A DNA stretch of 64,000 bases from Chryseobacterium panacisoli (GCF_008274625.1 NZ_VTRU01000004.1:124001-188000); one strand, 5' to 3'. Shown: positions 15,301 to 23,132, numbered from the stretch's first letter. The notes: generated by a model not told the origin, from the sequence alone. Program-made: numbers and translations.

Positions 15301-17115
15301 ATTGGTAAAATAGTTCATGTTCAGGTAGGTGACATCTGCGTTGACATCCATAGCCACTCTTGAAGTACTGAAATCTATTAACCCTTTGATTGTAGCTTTT
15401 GCCTGCTCATCATTAACCGTAATGAGTCCGTTGTATTTTTTATGATCCAATAATCCGTCCAGATATAGATTATTGATCGTTTTGTCCATAATTTCAATGC
15501 TTGCAATCTGAGATTTAGTCGTCAGACGCATGGTATTTACATCAAAGCTTTGACCATTAAGATCAAATTTACCGGAAATTAAGCCTACTGTTTTATTTTT
15601 TGTAATAACAGATGTATTAAGGTCTTTCACATCAAGGTAACCGGAATATTTAGGCATGGCAGTGCTGTAACCGGACAGGGTAAGCTTGGATATTTTAGCC
15701 TGTCCTATTCCTGTCATTAAATTTCCGTTCTCTACATAGATCTGATCCGGATTTACTTTTGCTGTTCCGTTATACTTTAATTTCCCGAAATCATCAGCAA
15801 AATTCTTCATCTTTTTAGAGATAAAGGAAGGCATCATGGCTTTTAAATCCTTATAAGTAAAATCTGCGGAAAGATCTTTTGTTTCAATAGCGAAATGTCC
15901 TTTCAGCAGATTATCAACCTTCATTGTTTTGGTTGCAATATTGACATCAGGGTTTCTGATCAGGAAATTCTCCAGATGAAATTTATTTAAAGGCCCCGTC
16001 ATCGTCCCTGAAAGATTGAACGGCTTTATATTATCCCAGTTCGTCACAAAATAGCTGATGTCATAACCACTTACCTGACTTCCCTGCTGAATGTTCATAT
16101 CCCATCGTACCCTGTCAGCAAAATCTGACCAGGATCCGTCATGAAGATTAAATTTAATATCTCCCTGAAGTAAGGTATGATCGGTATTCAGCGTAAGATC
16201 TTTTAATGACAAAAACTGTTTCGTTAAAGACAGTTCTGTTGAAAAGGTATCCACAATATGAGATTTCCCCCATCTTGAGGTTACAAAGGACATATTATTG
16301 ATTAAAGCTGAAACATTCGGTCCGTTGACTTTTACATTAGGTGCTTTTAAGTTGAATTTTGTTGCCGTAAGCCATTTCCCCTGTTCTCCGGGTGAATTAT
16401 TATTAACGATAGAAACTTTGGAATCAATAATCTGAACTCTGGAATTCAGCTGAAAAGGAGGTTTTTTAGGGTCTCTTTTCTTACCGTTATCAAATAGTTC
16501 CGTAAATCTCACAAAGTTTGAGATGCTGTCTCCTTTGTAAGTAATTACTTTTATATCAGCATTGACTAGCGTCAAAGAATTAAAGCTCAGAGAATTACTA
16601 TTTCCTGAAATAGCATTTACCGCGAGAGAAATCCAGTCAGAATCTGCACGGAATTCACGGGCTGTAATAAAATCAAACCCTTTATAATCTTTTACTTTTA
16701 AGCCTTTTATTGTGACATCGCCAAAGTAATTGACATCTACACTTTCTGTAGAAAACCCAGATTTAAAGTCCTGATTTACAATTTGAAGAGCCTGATCTGC
16801 CGCCCATTGTTTTGTTACCGGAAGATTGATAATCACCAATACACTTCCTACCAGAAATAAGCCAATCCAAAAGAGAATCAAAAGAAGTTTCGCCCACCAG
16901 GTATAGCTGGTAACATCCTTCACCGCCTGCTTTCCGAACTCTTCAGCCGTTTCCACAGGATGATGTATGGCATCTGAAGCCAGCTCAGATGCTTCTTTTA
17001 CTGTCTCCCGAACTTTTTCTTCTACATTTTCGACAGTTTTCTGTACCTGATCCCCTAGGTTTTCAGCTACCGATTTTTTATTCTCATTCTCGTTATTATT
17101 CTCTAACTTTGCCAT
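12325..17115 (-). CDS. TamB-like translocation and assembly module / AsmA-type protein
   Basis: Starting at ATG 17115 (MAKLENN), the protein has 1596 residues; longer starts would run into tsaD. It belongs to the TamB/DUF490 group of bridge-like proteins that span the periplasm from an inner-membrane anchor and are linked to outer-membrane protein assembly and phospholipid transport. Order: a charged helical cytoplasmic segment (about 10-75, heptad/11-mer-like), one TM helix (about 83-105), a very long repetitive beta-helical region, and the TamB C-terminal domain. The latter contains LQAHITQSLVDPNIDLNVTA and LLLSTFNVSNSGG, and ends in a lysine-rich tail. The N-terminal helical extension is longer than in proteobacterial TamB. 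A divergent tsaD begins 4 bp away. Confidence 0.88.
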   Translation of the reverse strand: MAKLENNNENENKKSVAENLGDQVQKTVENVEEKVRETVKEASELASDAIHHPVETAEEFGKQAVKDVTSYTWWAKLLLILFWIGLFLVGSVLVIINLPVTKQWAADQALQIVNQDFKSGFSTESVDVNYFGDVTIKGLKVKDYKGFDFITAREFRADSDWISLAVNAISGNSNSLSFNSLTLVNADIKVITYKGDSISNFVRFTELFDNGKKRDPKKPPFQLNSRVQIIDSKVSIVNNNSPGEQGKWLTATKFNLKAPNVKVNGPNVSALINNMSFVTSRWGKSHIVDTFSTELSLTKQFLSLKDLTLNTDHTLLQGDIKFNLHDGSWSDFADRVRWDMNIQQGSQVSGYDISYFVTNWDNIKPFNLSGTMTGPLNKFHLENFLIRNPDVNIATKTMKVDNLLKGHFAIETKDLSADFTYKDLKAMMPSFISKKMKNFADDFGKLKYNGTAKVNPDQIYVENGNLMTGIGQAKISKLTLSGYSTAMPKYSGYLDVKDLNTSVITKNKTVGLISGKFDLNGQSFDVNTMRLTTKSQIASIEIMDKTINNLYLDGLLDHKKYNGLITVNDEQAKATIKGLIDFSTSRVAMDVNADVTYLNMNYFTNKPGSQVVSGQVEGKMAMSSINDLTLDVNANNLYFATATQKYNIPNAKLKTFVEAGGRVIDVDAPGAATGKISGRYSLADLAGMVENGVGKILVGPPPRKLYRGQNFALKFDVQQGLVNYFLPELKLPQGALVEGEYDGNSNNLILNLDAASLKYIMTKEEEITDADKALASSSPDYKVHDRKNLNRDSAMVDSVKVRINTADLNQQLYAKINRVVYNKNVIKDFELKGNNENGNTLHLATVFKHGSPDDEINEKLKEYAINVDQSTDAAGDYVFRFEPTEVKFNEVTWAIDTSPELNHSITYRRSTGDFDIRNLRVYSDKSALFIKEAQFKSAKDFYVDADINDFSVEKLLEMQSGGNTMDIKGLANGSVKIKMDKSTLQPLVDLTIDDIKMNGNDMGDISISATNGFSLNVYDIDVKVHSAGVLGNNSLNLTGTVNNNTSSPIIDLTAEMRDFDLSFTQQFVQTVFGNLRGKATGDLKINGKLKNLDYNGDIALKDFGLKLLFTGVDYAFDDTVIQLTKGLAILNNIEVHDGRTNSKGNISGAIQFETLSSMGVSLVMRADNLLMLNTTQKDFDLFWGRVYGQGDLYVDGPVSGLSITTPNMKALNGSTFTFNSSSTSNVEEFKMLRFLKEGKDGLITLEEKKKTGANMNIDFNLAVDKGTTVNVLVGDDVGNITVKGSADPLRFHMNRQGNIAMSGTYKVDNGTFVSKAILNKTFQIERNSSIRWDGDAMKPALDINANYVRMVSNAGEYLSMGKLQPISILLQAHITQSLVDPNIDLNVTAMDVSSQVRETLAAKMSQEGEKVLQFGSVLLLSTFNVSNSGGVDVNVGNVAESSGYNMLLKQLGSVLNTMSNEFQIDLNYVKGDQNSNFGDRANAGLSVALSPRVNIKTGLGIPLSKTDGAQNNYLSTEGSVEYDLSKKNDGTLVIRAYSKPTNIGMVSTNGSANQAYGGGVVWSKSFNSLFKKKKKDKKTSDAKGEIKTDSIKSNGK
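17104..17111 (+). promoter_or_regulatory. -7 promoter element of tsaD, inside tamB codons 2-4
   Basis: TAACTTTG is a full match to TAnnTTTG and lies 8 bp upstream of the tsaD ATG. It is the complement of the tamB codons for Ala-Lys-Leu. Initiation about 5-8 bp downstream would make the tsaD mRNA leaderless or nearly so. Confidence 0.5.
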
Positions 17116-17119
17116 TATT

Positions 17120-18136
17120 ATGAGCGACTCTATAATTTTAGGTATTGAATCGTCCTGCGACGACACCTCAGCAGCTATCATCAAGGGAAATTCTATTCTT
17201 TCAAACATTGCCGCAAACCAGGCCATCCATAAAGAATATGGTGGTGTTGTCCCTGAATTGGCTTCACGGGCCCATCAGCAAAATATTATCCCCGTTGTTG
17301 AAAAATCTTTTTCTAAAGCAAATATACAACAAAATGCTATCTCTGCTATAGGATTTACTCGCGGACCGGGACTTTTAGGATCTCTTCTTGTAGGAACATC
17401 ATTTGCTAAGTCTTTGGCTATGAGCCTGAATGTACCCTTAATAGAAGTAAATCACCTTCAAGCCCACATTCTGGCCCATTTCATCGAAGATGCAAATCCT
17501 GTGCCGCCTACTTTTCCGTTCTTGTGTCTTACGGTAAGTGGCGGACATACCATGATTGTACTGGTAAAAGACTATTTCGATATGGAAATTATCGGAAAAA
17601 CCATTGATGATGCCGCAGGAGAAGCTTTTGATAAAATCGGAAAGATTTTTGACCTTGACTACCCTGCCGGACCTATCATTGACAGATTAGCCAAGGAAGG
17701 GAACCCCGATGCATTTAAATTCAACAAGCCTAAGCTGGAAAATTATGATTATTCTTTCAGCGGCATTAAAACTTCGGTACTGTATTTTATTCAGAAAGAA
17801 GTCAGAAAAAATCCGGATTTCATCAAGGAAAACCTGAATGATCTTTGTGCATCTGTGCAAAAATCTATCATTGAAATCCTGATGAATAAGCTTGAAAAAG
17901 CAGCCCAGGATCTCAACGTCAATAAAGTTGCTATTGCCGGTGGCGTATCTGCCAATTCTGCACTGAGAAAAGCAATGGAAAACAACAAAGAAAAGCTGGG
18001 CTGGAGTATTTTTATTCCCAAGTTTGAATATACCACAGATAATGCTGCGATGATTGCCATGGTAGCGAAACTGAAGTTTGAGAGAGGTGAATTTACAGAT
18101 TTGAGAACTTCGGCAACAGCAAAATACGATTTATGA
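17120..18136 (+). CDS. tsaD: tRNA N6-adenosine threonylcarbamoyltransferase TsaD
   Basis: A 338-aa protein that transfers threonylcarbamoyl from TC-AMP to adenosine 37 of ANN-decoding tRNAs, working with TsaB and TsaE. It has the family's opening motif ILGIESSCDDTSAA and the metal-binding NHLQAHILAHF (His near residues 111 and 115). It also has the nucleotide-binding LTVSGGHTM, the DDAAGEAFDKIGK motif, and the C-terminal AGGVSANSALR and TDNAAMIA segments. The opening motif leaves no room for a later start. The gene is followed by two genes with ATGA overlaps, forming an operon with a 131-aa protein and rsmE. Confidence 0.97.
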   Translation: MSDSIILGIESSCDDTSAAIIKGNSILSNIAANQAIHKEYGGVVPELASRAHQQNIIPVVEKSFSKANIQQNAISAIGFTRGPGLLGSLLVGTSFAKSLAMSLNVPLIEVNHLQAHILAHFIEDANPVPPTFPFLCLTVSGGHTMIVLVKDYFDMEIIGKTIDDAAGEAFDKIGKIFDLDYPAGPIIDRLAKEGNPDAFKFNKPKLENYDYSFSGIKTSVLYFIQKEVRKNPDFIKENLNDLCASVQKSIIEILMNKLEKAAQDLNVNKVAIAGGVSANSALRKAMENNKEKLGWSIFIPKFEYTTDNAAMIAMVAKLKFERGEFTDLRTSATAKYDL

Positions 18137-18528
18137 AAATACTCTTAGAAGAAAAAGTACTGGGAACGCATTCTAAAAAGAACTCAAAATATTATTGGGT
18201 ATTAGAAACGGTTACAGGAAAAAATGAAGATGCAGAAAATGCCTTAGATTACTTTCCAGCAAGTTCTGAGACAGGATATATTCAGGATATAAAAGAGGAA
18301 ATTATAAAAAAAATAAACTCTGAGCATCTTTTCAGTTTTCCTTATACACCAAAAGAAGGAGATTATTTATCGATCAAAAATAATTTGAGAAAACAGGAAT
18401 ATTTAAATCTGATTTTCATTAACAATATCTGGATTGAAGAAATATACATGTGTTCTTACCGTGAGTGTGATACAGATATCTACACAACTATAAAAACAGG
18501 AGTTGCATTCTTAACTCAGGATATATGA
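18133..18528 (+). CDS. Hypothetical protein between tsaD and rsmE
   Basis: A 131-aa soluble protein with no signal peptide or TM helix; the start overlaps the tsaD stop (ATGA) and the end overlaps the rsmE start (ATGA). It is mixed alpha/beta with a charged first half and two close cysteines in MCSYREC near residue 98-104. I recognise no domain. The tight coupling means it is expressed with two RNA-modification enzymes, but small proteins can be inserted into such operons without sharing their function, so no role is proposed. Confidence 0.75.
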   Translation: MKILLEEKVLGTHSKKNSKYYWVLETVTGKNEDAENALDYFPASSETGYIQDIKEEIIKKINSEHLFSFPYTPKEGDYLSIKNNLRKQEYLNLIFINNIWIEEIYMCSYRECDTDIYTTIKTGVAFLTQDI

Positions 18529-19220
18529 AACTATTTTACGGCGAAATAACGGATCACCAGGTCATCATCAATGACGAAGAACAGCAGCATATTGTGAAAG
18601 TACTTCGTATGAGAGATGGTGAAGAGATTCATGTGACGGATGGAAAAGGAAAGCTGGCTTCAGGAAAACTGATTATAGAAGGGAAAAAAGCGGGTATTCA
18701 AGTTTCTGAAATCAAAAAAAATCTTCCGGAATTCAATCCCAGGCTTCATATTGCCATTGCTCCTACCAAAAATATCGACAGAATTGAATTCTTTGTGGAA
18801 AAGGCTGTAGAAATGGGTATTTCTGAGATCAGTATTATTATAACGGAGAAAACCGAACGTAAAAATATCAATATTGATAAAATCAGAAAACAGGCTATTG
18901 CTGCATCAAAACAGAGCCTTAGATTTCATTTTCCAACCATCAATGACGCTGTAAAACTGACGGACTTCCTGAAAAACACTGATCCGGAACAAACCTTTGT
19001 TGCCCACTGCCATGAGAATTTAGAAAGAATTGATCTTAAAAATATTCCTCCATTGGAGCAGCTTACATTTTTAATAGGTCCTGAAGGTGATTTTTCTGAA
19101 AAGGAAATTGTATTTCTGGCAGAAAATAAAGTAAGAGCCGTTTCCTTAGGAAATCAAAGGCTCAGAACAGAAACCGCAGGTGTTCTTGTCGCAGCATGGA
19201 ATTATTACAATATGATATAG
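18525..19220 (+). CDS. rsmE: 16S rRNA (uracil(1498)-N3)-methyltransferase RsmE
   Basis: A 231-aa SPOUT methyltransferase that methylates N3 of U1498 in 16S rRNA using SAM. The N-terminal PUA-like domain has the typical HIVKVLRMRDGEEI segment. The SPOUT domain shows AIAPTKNIDRIEFFVEKAVE and the knot motifs IGPEGDFSEKE and SLGNQRLRTETA. Length and motif order match the family. It is the last gene of the tsaD operon and is followed by a terminator. Confidence 0.95.
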   Translation: MKLFYGEITDHQVIINDEEQQHIVKVLRMRDGEEIHVTDGKGKLASGKLIIEGKKAGIQVSEIKKNLPEFNPRLHIAIAPTKNIDRIEFFVEKAVEMGISEISIIITEKTERKNINIDKIRKQAIAASKQSLRFHFPTINDAVKLTDFLKNTDPEQTFVAHCHENLERIDLKNIPPLEQLTFLIGPEGDFSEKEIVFLAENKVRAVSLGNQRLRTETAGVLVAAWNYYNMI

Positions 19221-19225
19221 ATCAC

Positions 19226-19262
19226 AAAAAAGAGAAGGCTTATAAACCCTCTCTTTTTTATT
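19226..19262 (+). terminator. Terminator after rsmE
   Basis: AAAAAAGAGAAGG pairs with CCCTCTCTTTTTT (one mismatch) around a short loop. The convergent TrmH-like gene ends just beyond, and the symmetric A/T flanks may let it serve both directions. Confidence 0.75.
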
Positions 19263-19271
19263 TCTAATGAC

Positions 19272-19952
19272 TTATTTCCAGTCAATATTATTTTCTCTCA
19301 GATATTTTTCAAAGATCTGTTGTCCGCTTCTTATTGAATTTACCGTCCAAAGGATTTTCATCCTTAAAAGTTTTTCTTCGTTTAATTTATAATCAATATC
19401 AGATTTGATCAGCTTCTGTTTCAATTCATACATACAGATTGAAGCTGCTACGGAAACATTGAAGCTCCTTGTAAAACCATACATCGGGATGGCCAGCGTT
19501 TCATCTGCAAAGTCTAAAATCTCCTGGGAAACTCCTTCCATTTCAGTTCCGAAGACCAAAGCAATCGGTTCTGTAATTTCATATTCAGGCAGCATTTTAG
19601 CATTATTTTCTAATGAAACCACCACAATTTTATATCCTCTGTCTTTAATACTCTGAAAAGATTCCATATTTCGGGGAAGCTTTTCTACCTCAACCCAGGT
19701 ATCTGCGCCTTTTGTTACCCGAAGATTGGGTTCAAAACTATACTCTTCCTGTAAAGCGACTACTTTATGAAAGCCGCAAGCCTCTACAGAGCGTACAATG
19801 GCTGCTGCATTTCTAAACTGATAGACATCTTCTACAACCGGAAGCACAAAGTCTGAACTATCCTGCGAAAAATGTTCAATTTTTGCCAGTCTTTCTTCGG
19901 TTAAAAACTGTTTTAAATATTCATAAGTCTGCGATAAATCACTCATCTGCAT
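19272..19952 (-). CDS. TrmH-type SPOUT tRNA/rRNA methyltransferase
   Basis: A 226-aa SpoU/TrmH-family 2'-O-ribose methyltransferase (the ATG at codon 3 is also possible). Motif 1 is NAAAIVRSVEACGFHKV, motif 2 LVFGTEMEGVSQE, and motif 3 IPMYGFTRSFNVSVAAS, including the Asn/Arg/Glu residues used for SAM binding and catalysis. The C-terminal helical extension (LLRMKILWTVNSIRSG) is like that of TrmH, which makes Gm18 in tRNA. TrmH is the closest fit, but subfamilies with rRNA targets look alike. Confidence 0.85.
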   Translation of the reverse strand: MQMSDLSQTYEYLKQFLTEERLAKIEHFSQDSSDFVLPVVEDVYQFRNAAAIVRSVEACGFHKVVALQEEYSFEPNLRVTKGADTWVEVEKLPRNMESFQSIKDRGYKIVVVSLENNAKMLPEYEITEPIALVFGTEMEGVSQEILDFADETLAIPMYGFTRSFNVSVAASICMYELKQKLIKSDIDYKLNEEKLLRMKILWTVNSIRSGQQIFEKYLRENNIDWK

Positions 19953-20062
19953 TTAGTTATTTTTTTTCCAATAGCCCAATGTAACGCCTACGATTGCCAT
20001 CTTATTTTTATAAAATTTTGATCTAAGCGTTTCATTCATTTTCAAATCTTTGCAAATTAACG

Positions 20063-20070
20063 TAATTTTG
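20063..20070 (+). promoter_or_regulatory. -7 promoter element of the asparaginase gene
   Basis: TAATTTTG fits TAnnTTTG and lies 47 bp upstream of the ATG. Confidence 0.5.
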
Positions 20071-20116
20071 ACCTATGAACCCTAATCGGTCTCCAATTCT
20101 TAATTAAAAATAGTAC

Positions 20117-21133
20117 ATGAAGCGAAAAGTCCTGCTTATCTATACCGGTGGAACCATCGGAATGGAAAAAGATTATGAAACCGGAAGTCTCCGTGCCTTT
20201 GATTTTGGTAATATATTTGAAAAGATGCCCGAAATGAGGCTCATGGAATGCGAAGTCTTCGTTCATCCTTTCGCCAAACCACTGGACTCATCGGATATGG
20301 GACCCGAAGAATGGAGAGTGATTGCTAATTATATTCACAAAAATTATAACGACTACGATGGTTTCCTGATTCTTCATGGAACAGATACTATGTCTTATAC
20401 AGCATCTGCATTAAGTTTCATGCTAAAAGGGTTAAGAAAACCTGTAATTATGACCGGTTCACAGCTTCCTATTGGTGATCTGAGGACAGATGCCAAGGAA
20501 AATCTTCTGACCAGTCTTTATTATGCCAGCCTTTACGAGAACGATGAAGCGGTTATTCAGGAGGTTGCCATTTATTTTGAGTACAAATTATTAAGAGGAA
20601 ACAGAACGTTGAAATATTCTGCTGAATATTTTGATGCCTATGCAAGTCCGAATTACCCTATTCTGGGACAATCCGGAGTTCACCTGAATATTATTAAAGA
20701 CAATTTATTCCGTTGTGACCCGAAAGTAGAATTTCATGTGAATGAACATATTTCCGAAGATATTTTATTCTGGAGAATTTTTCCGGGAATGCACCTGAGT
20801 CATTTCAGAGAAATCCCTAAAATGAAGGTTCTTATTCTTCAGGTTTTCGGTTCAGGAACCATTTTCAGCAGTGTAAAAACTCAGGAAACGCTTCAGGAAA
20901 TCAGAAATAACGGAACGGAAATCGTAGTGGTAAGCCAGTGTATTTCAGGAGGTATCTCATTCGGAAAGTATGAGAACAGCAATATTTTCTCAAGAATCGG
21001 AGCAATCAGCGGAAGAGATATGACCGCGGAAACAGCAATTACGAAAGCAATGCATCTTATTGACAACCCAAGCTACTCTGGAAGCTTTGCTGATAATTTC
21101 ACCAGAAGCCTTTGTGGAGAAATTACGGATTAA
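20117..21133 (+). CDS. ansA: Type I (cytoplasmic) L-asparaginase
   Basis: A 338-aa enzyme that hydrolyses asparagine to aspartate and ammonia. The two catalytic threonine motifs are present: IYTGGTIGM near the N-terminus and LHGTDTMSYTASALSFML near residue 90. The remaining active-site segment is MTGSQLPIGDLRTDAKEN. No signal peptide is seen, and size and motif forms match the cytoplasmic type I (AnsA) group rather than the periplasmic type II. The gene is monocistronic with its own promoter element. Confidence 0.93.
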   Translation: MKRKVLLIYTGGTIGMEKDYETGSLRAFDFGNIFEKMPEMRLMECEVFVHPFAKPLDSSDMGPEEWRVIANYIHKNYNDYDGFLILHGTDTMSYTASALSFMLKGLRKPVIMTGSQLPIGDLRTDAKENLLTSLYYASLYENDEAVIQEVAIYFEYKLLRGNRTLKYSAEYFDAYASPNYPILGQSGVHLNIIKDNLFRCDPKVEFHVNEHISEDILFWRIFPGMHLSHFREIPKMKVLILQVFGSGTIFSSVKTQETLQEIRNNGTEIVVVSQCISGGISFGKYENSNIFSRIGAISGRDMTAETAITKAMHLIDNPSYSGSFADNFTRSLCGEITD

Positions 21134-21187
21134 TTGCAGGAATAATTTGGATATTAAAGAAATTACACTATTTTTGCAATCTCAAAA

Positions 21188-21274
21188 AGAGAGGTGTCCG
21201 AGTGGTTGAAGGAGCTACCCTGGAAAGGTAGTATACGGGTAACTGTATCGAGGGTTCGAATCCCTTCCTCTCTG
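21188..21274 (+). tRNA. tRNA-Ser (anticodon GGA)
   Basis: An 87-nt cloverleaf: acceptor AGAGAGG pairs with CCTCTCT, discriminator G. The anticodon arm CTACC-CTGGAAA-GGTAG gives anticodon GGA (serine UCC/UCU). It has a long variable arm, as expected for a class II serine tRNA, and a GGTTCGAAT T-loop. CCA is not encoded. Confidence 0.97.
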
Positions 21275-21285
21275 CAAGAAAATTA

Positions 21286-21319
21286 AAGCCTGTGCTTCAT
21301 TAGCACAGGCTTATTTTTT
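21286..21319 (+). terminator. Terminator after tRNA-Ser
   Basis: AAGCCTGTGCT pairs perfectly with AGCACAGGCTT around a TCATT loop, followed by ATTTTTTG. Confidence 0.9.
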
Positions 21320-21463
21320 GGTCAAAATTCTTGGTTCATATTCCATTCTCTACTCCATAAGTATTTATACCTAAGACCATAATTGGTAATTTACACTATA
21401 GAACATCTGTCTGGTTCTTCGTTACTTTGAATTACAATCTAATCAACTAAAAACCAAATCAAT

Positions 21464-21874
21464 ATGACATCAACAAGTGTAAATGCAAATTCTTCCGGCC
21501 AGGTAGTACTTGGAAACGGAGCACAGTTTTGGGTATATCTTTCCCCTCAAAACGACACTGCCAGAATGATATCTACATGGCGGGTAACATTTTCGCAAGG
21601 AAATTGGAGCGATACCATTTCCAGTGAAAATCCGACCAAGCAAATTCAGACTCCCAATCTTTCAGGGATCTTTGAGATTAAGGTAGAATTACTAAGCGGA
21701 TCTACCGGTACATGGCGTCAGATTCCACCTCAAAACGGAAGCCATAATGAGATAGGCTGCAATTCCAACTGTGCTTCCATGGTAGGTATTGTTGCTGACA
21801 GCACAAATCCCCCTATCGGAGCAATCAATGCTCATTTCTGGACGACATGGGATGCCATGTGTAAGGCAGGATAG
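21464..21874 (+). CDS. Orphan 136-aa hypothetical protein
   Basis: The protein has no signal peptide or TM helix. It is poor in charged residues and rich in Ser/Thr/Asn/Gly, with beta-prone stretches (GAQFWVYLSPQND, FEIKVELLSG). Three cysteines lie in the second half: GCNSNC near residue 99 and one five residues from the end (MCKAG). The composition suggests a compact beta protein. It has its own terminator and no operon partner. A near-match to the -7 element (TTACTTTG) occurs about 50 bp upstream. I recognise no family, though it looks like a real, separately expressed gene. Confidence 0.7.
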   Translation: MTSTSVNANSSGQVVLGNGAQFWVYLSPQNDTARMISTWRVTFSQGNWSDTISSENPTKQIQTPNLSGIFEIKVELLSGSTGTWRQIPPQNGSHNEIGCNSNCASMVGIVADSTNPPIGAINAHFWTTWDAMCKAG

Positions 21875-21903
21875 AATCATAACAGATAAGTTCCATACAT
21901 TTT

Positions 21904-21939
21904 AAATCGCCGCAATCTTGAATATTGCGGCGATTTTTA
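21904..21939 (+). terminator. Terminator after the 136-aa orphan gene
   Basis: AAATCGCCGCAAT pairs perfectly with ATTGCGGCGATTT around a 7-nt loop, followed by TTTAT. Confidence 0.9.
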
Positions 21940-21954
21940 TATGGGCTATAGATT

Positions 21955-21985
21955 TTCTCCACAAGTTATCAACATTTTATCCACA
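21955..21985 (+). promoter_or_regulatory. Cluster of three phased DnaA boxes (candidate origin of replication)
   Basis: Three 9-mers lie in the same orientation and exactly 11 bp apart. They are TTCTCCACA (21955-21963), TTATCAACA (21966-21974) and TTATCCACA (21977-21985). The last is the perfect DnaA box; the other two differ by one base. An AT-rich stretch with a run of nine A follows directly (about 21998-22080). This is the layout of a bacterial oriC core, but dnaA is not nearby and no GC-skew could be measured, so a regulatory DnaA cluster remains possible. Confidence 0.5.
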
Positions 21986-22215
21986 ACCAATTTTATGCAA
22001 AAAAAAATTTGAAGGTTTTATTCCCAATTCTATCCTAAATCAGGTGTTTATTTTGTCATGTTTTTAAACAGTATTAAAAGATTTTGAATAAACATTCTAT
22101 GAACAAAGCTTATAATTTTGCGATCACGAAGTATTCTCTCTGCGTTTCAACGGTATTCTTTTTCATCTCATGGTTTCGCAGTCATTTAAAATTAACAGTA
22201 AAGCAGCTATCCATC

Positions 22216-23019
22216 ATGTTGAGCACAAAGAAAATTTTTGCAGGATTATTTTTATTAGGATGTCTAGGAGCATCTGTCAAAGCACAGATCAGCCCGCCGG
22301 GATTAGGTGATGCCAATAATGCATTCTGGGGTGCCTTTGGAGTGAAACGACAGCTGGATTCTCTGGGAAAGAAACAAGCGTTGAGCTACATTGCCATCGG
22401 AAGAAAAAGCAGTCCGGATCATCATAACTTATTTTCAAAACAGGCGATCATTGTTTTAAATCATGAAGTATACCATTCTTTTGCTCCCCATCAGCAGTAC
22501 AGTTATGCAATCAGCTACCGCCGCCAGCCCCAGTACGAAAGCACCGCTCCTTATGATAAAGAAAATACGGAACAGGAATTCAGAATCTACGGAAGGTATG
22601 CTTACACTTTTGACCTTGGAAGGAAATGGAAACTAAAAAATACGGTGCGGCAGGAATTCAGGAAGTTTTTTGATTCAGACTTTCATAAAGTAGAGGAAGA
22701 TTTTCAGTTCAGAACCCGTATCAAGAGCCAATTAACCTATAATTTATCTTCTAAAAACAATCAAAAGCTGGCATTGAGTGCAGAAGCCTTGTTTTCCATC
22801 AGCCATTTCAATGAACCTGATGCGCAATGGGGTTCGTTCGGGTATCGTGAAATGCGGATTGCAGCATACTATATGTTTACAATCCCTAATTCGCCTTTTA
22901 CAGTAGATATAGGATATATGGATGACCTGATCAGAGACAGCAGAAGCATTCATCATGGAGGGGTTCATTATCTGGCAGCGGACCTGATCTGGAATATTCC
23001 TTACAGAAAGAGACAATAA
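22216..23019 (+). CDS. DUF2490 outer-membrane protein
   Basis: From ATG 22216 the protein has 267 residues and a clear signal peptide (MLSTKKIFAGLFLLGCLGAS, cleavage near VKA-Q); starts at 22084 and 22099 would bury it behind 44 or 39 extra residues. The mature protein is a series of amphipathic strands with aromatic ends (YSYAISYRRQPQY, EQEFRIYGRYAYTFDLG), typical of a small beta-barrel. The pattern agrees with the DUF2490 family of Bacteroidota outer-membrane proteins, whose function is unknown. Confidence 0.75.
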   Translation: MLSTKKIFAGLFLLGCLGASVKAQISPPGLGDANNAFWGAFGVKRQLDSLGKKQALSYIAIGRKSSPDHHNLFSKQAIIVLNHEVYHSFAPHQQYSYAISYRRQPQYESTAPYDKENTEQEFRIYGRYAYTFDLGRKWKLKNTVRQEFRKFFDSDFHKVEEDFQFRTRIKSQLTYNLSSKNNQKLALSAEALFSISHFNEPDAQWGSFGYREMRIAAYYMFTIPNSPFTVDIGYMDDLIRDSRSIHHGGVHYLAADLIWNIPYRKRQ

Positions 23020-23046
23020 AAGAATAATTTTATAACAACACATACA

Positions 23047-23078
23047 AAATCCCAGTCATTGCTGACCGGGATTTTTGT
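23047..23078 (+). terminator. Terminator after the DUF2490 gene
   Basis: AAATCCC-A-GTCA pairs with TGAC-C-GGGATTT (one mismatch) around TTGC, followed by TTG. Confidence 0.7.
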
Positions 23079-23132
23079 TTGAAACATAAGTTTCTCTGCA
23101 ATATAATTAAGTATGAATGTTTGGTGTAAAAT

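Noticed and set aside
12325..17115. Many plus-strand ORFs inside the TamB-like gene (for example 13240-13515 and 14161-14589).
   Set aside because: They lie antisense within a long, well-supported gene and show no domain or promoter of their own.
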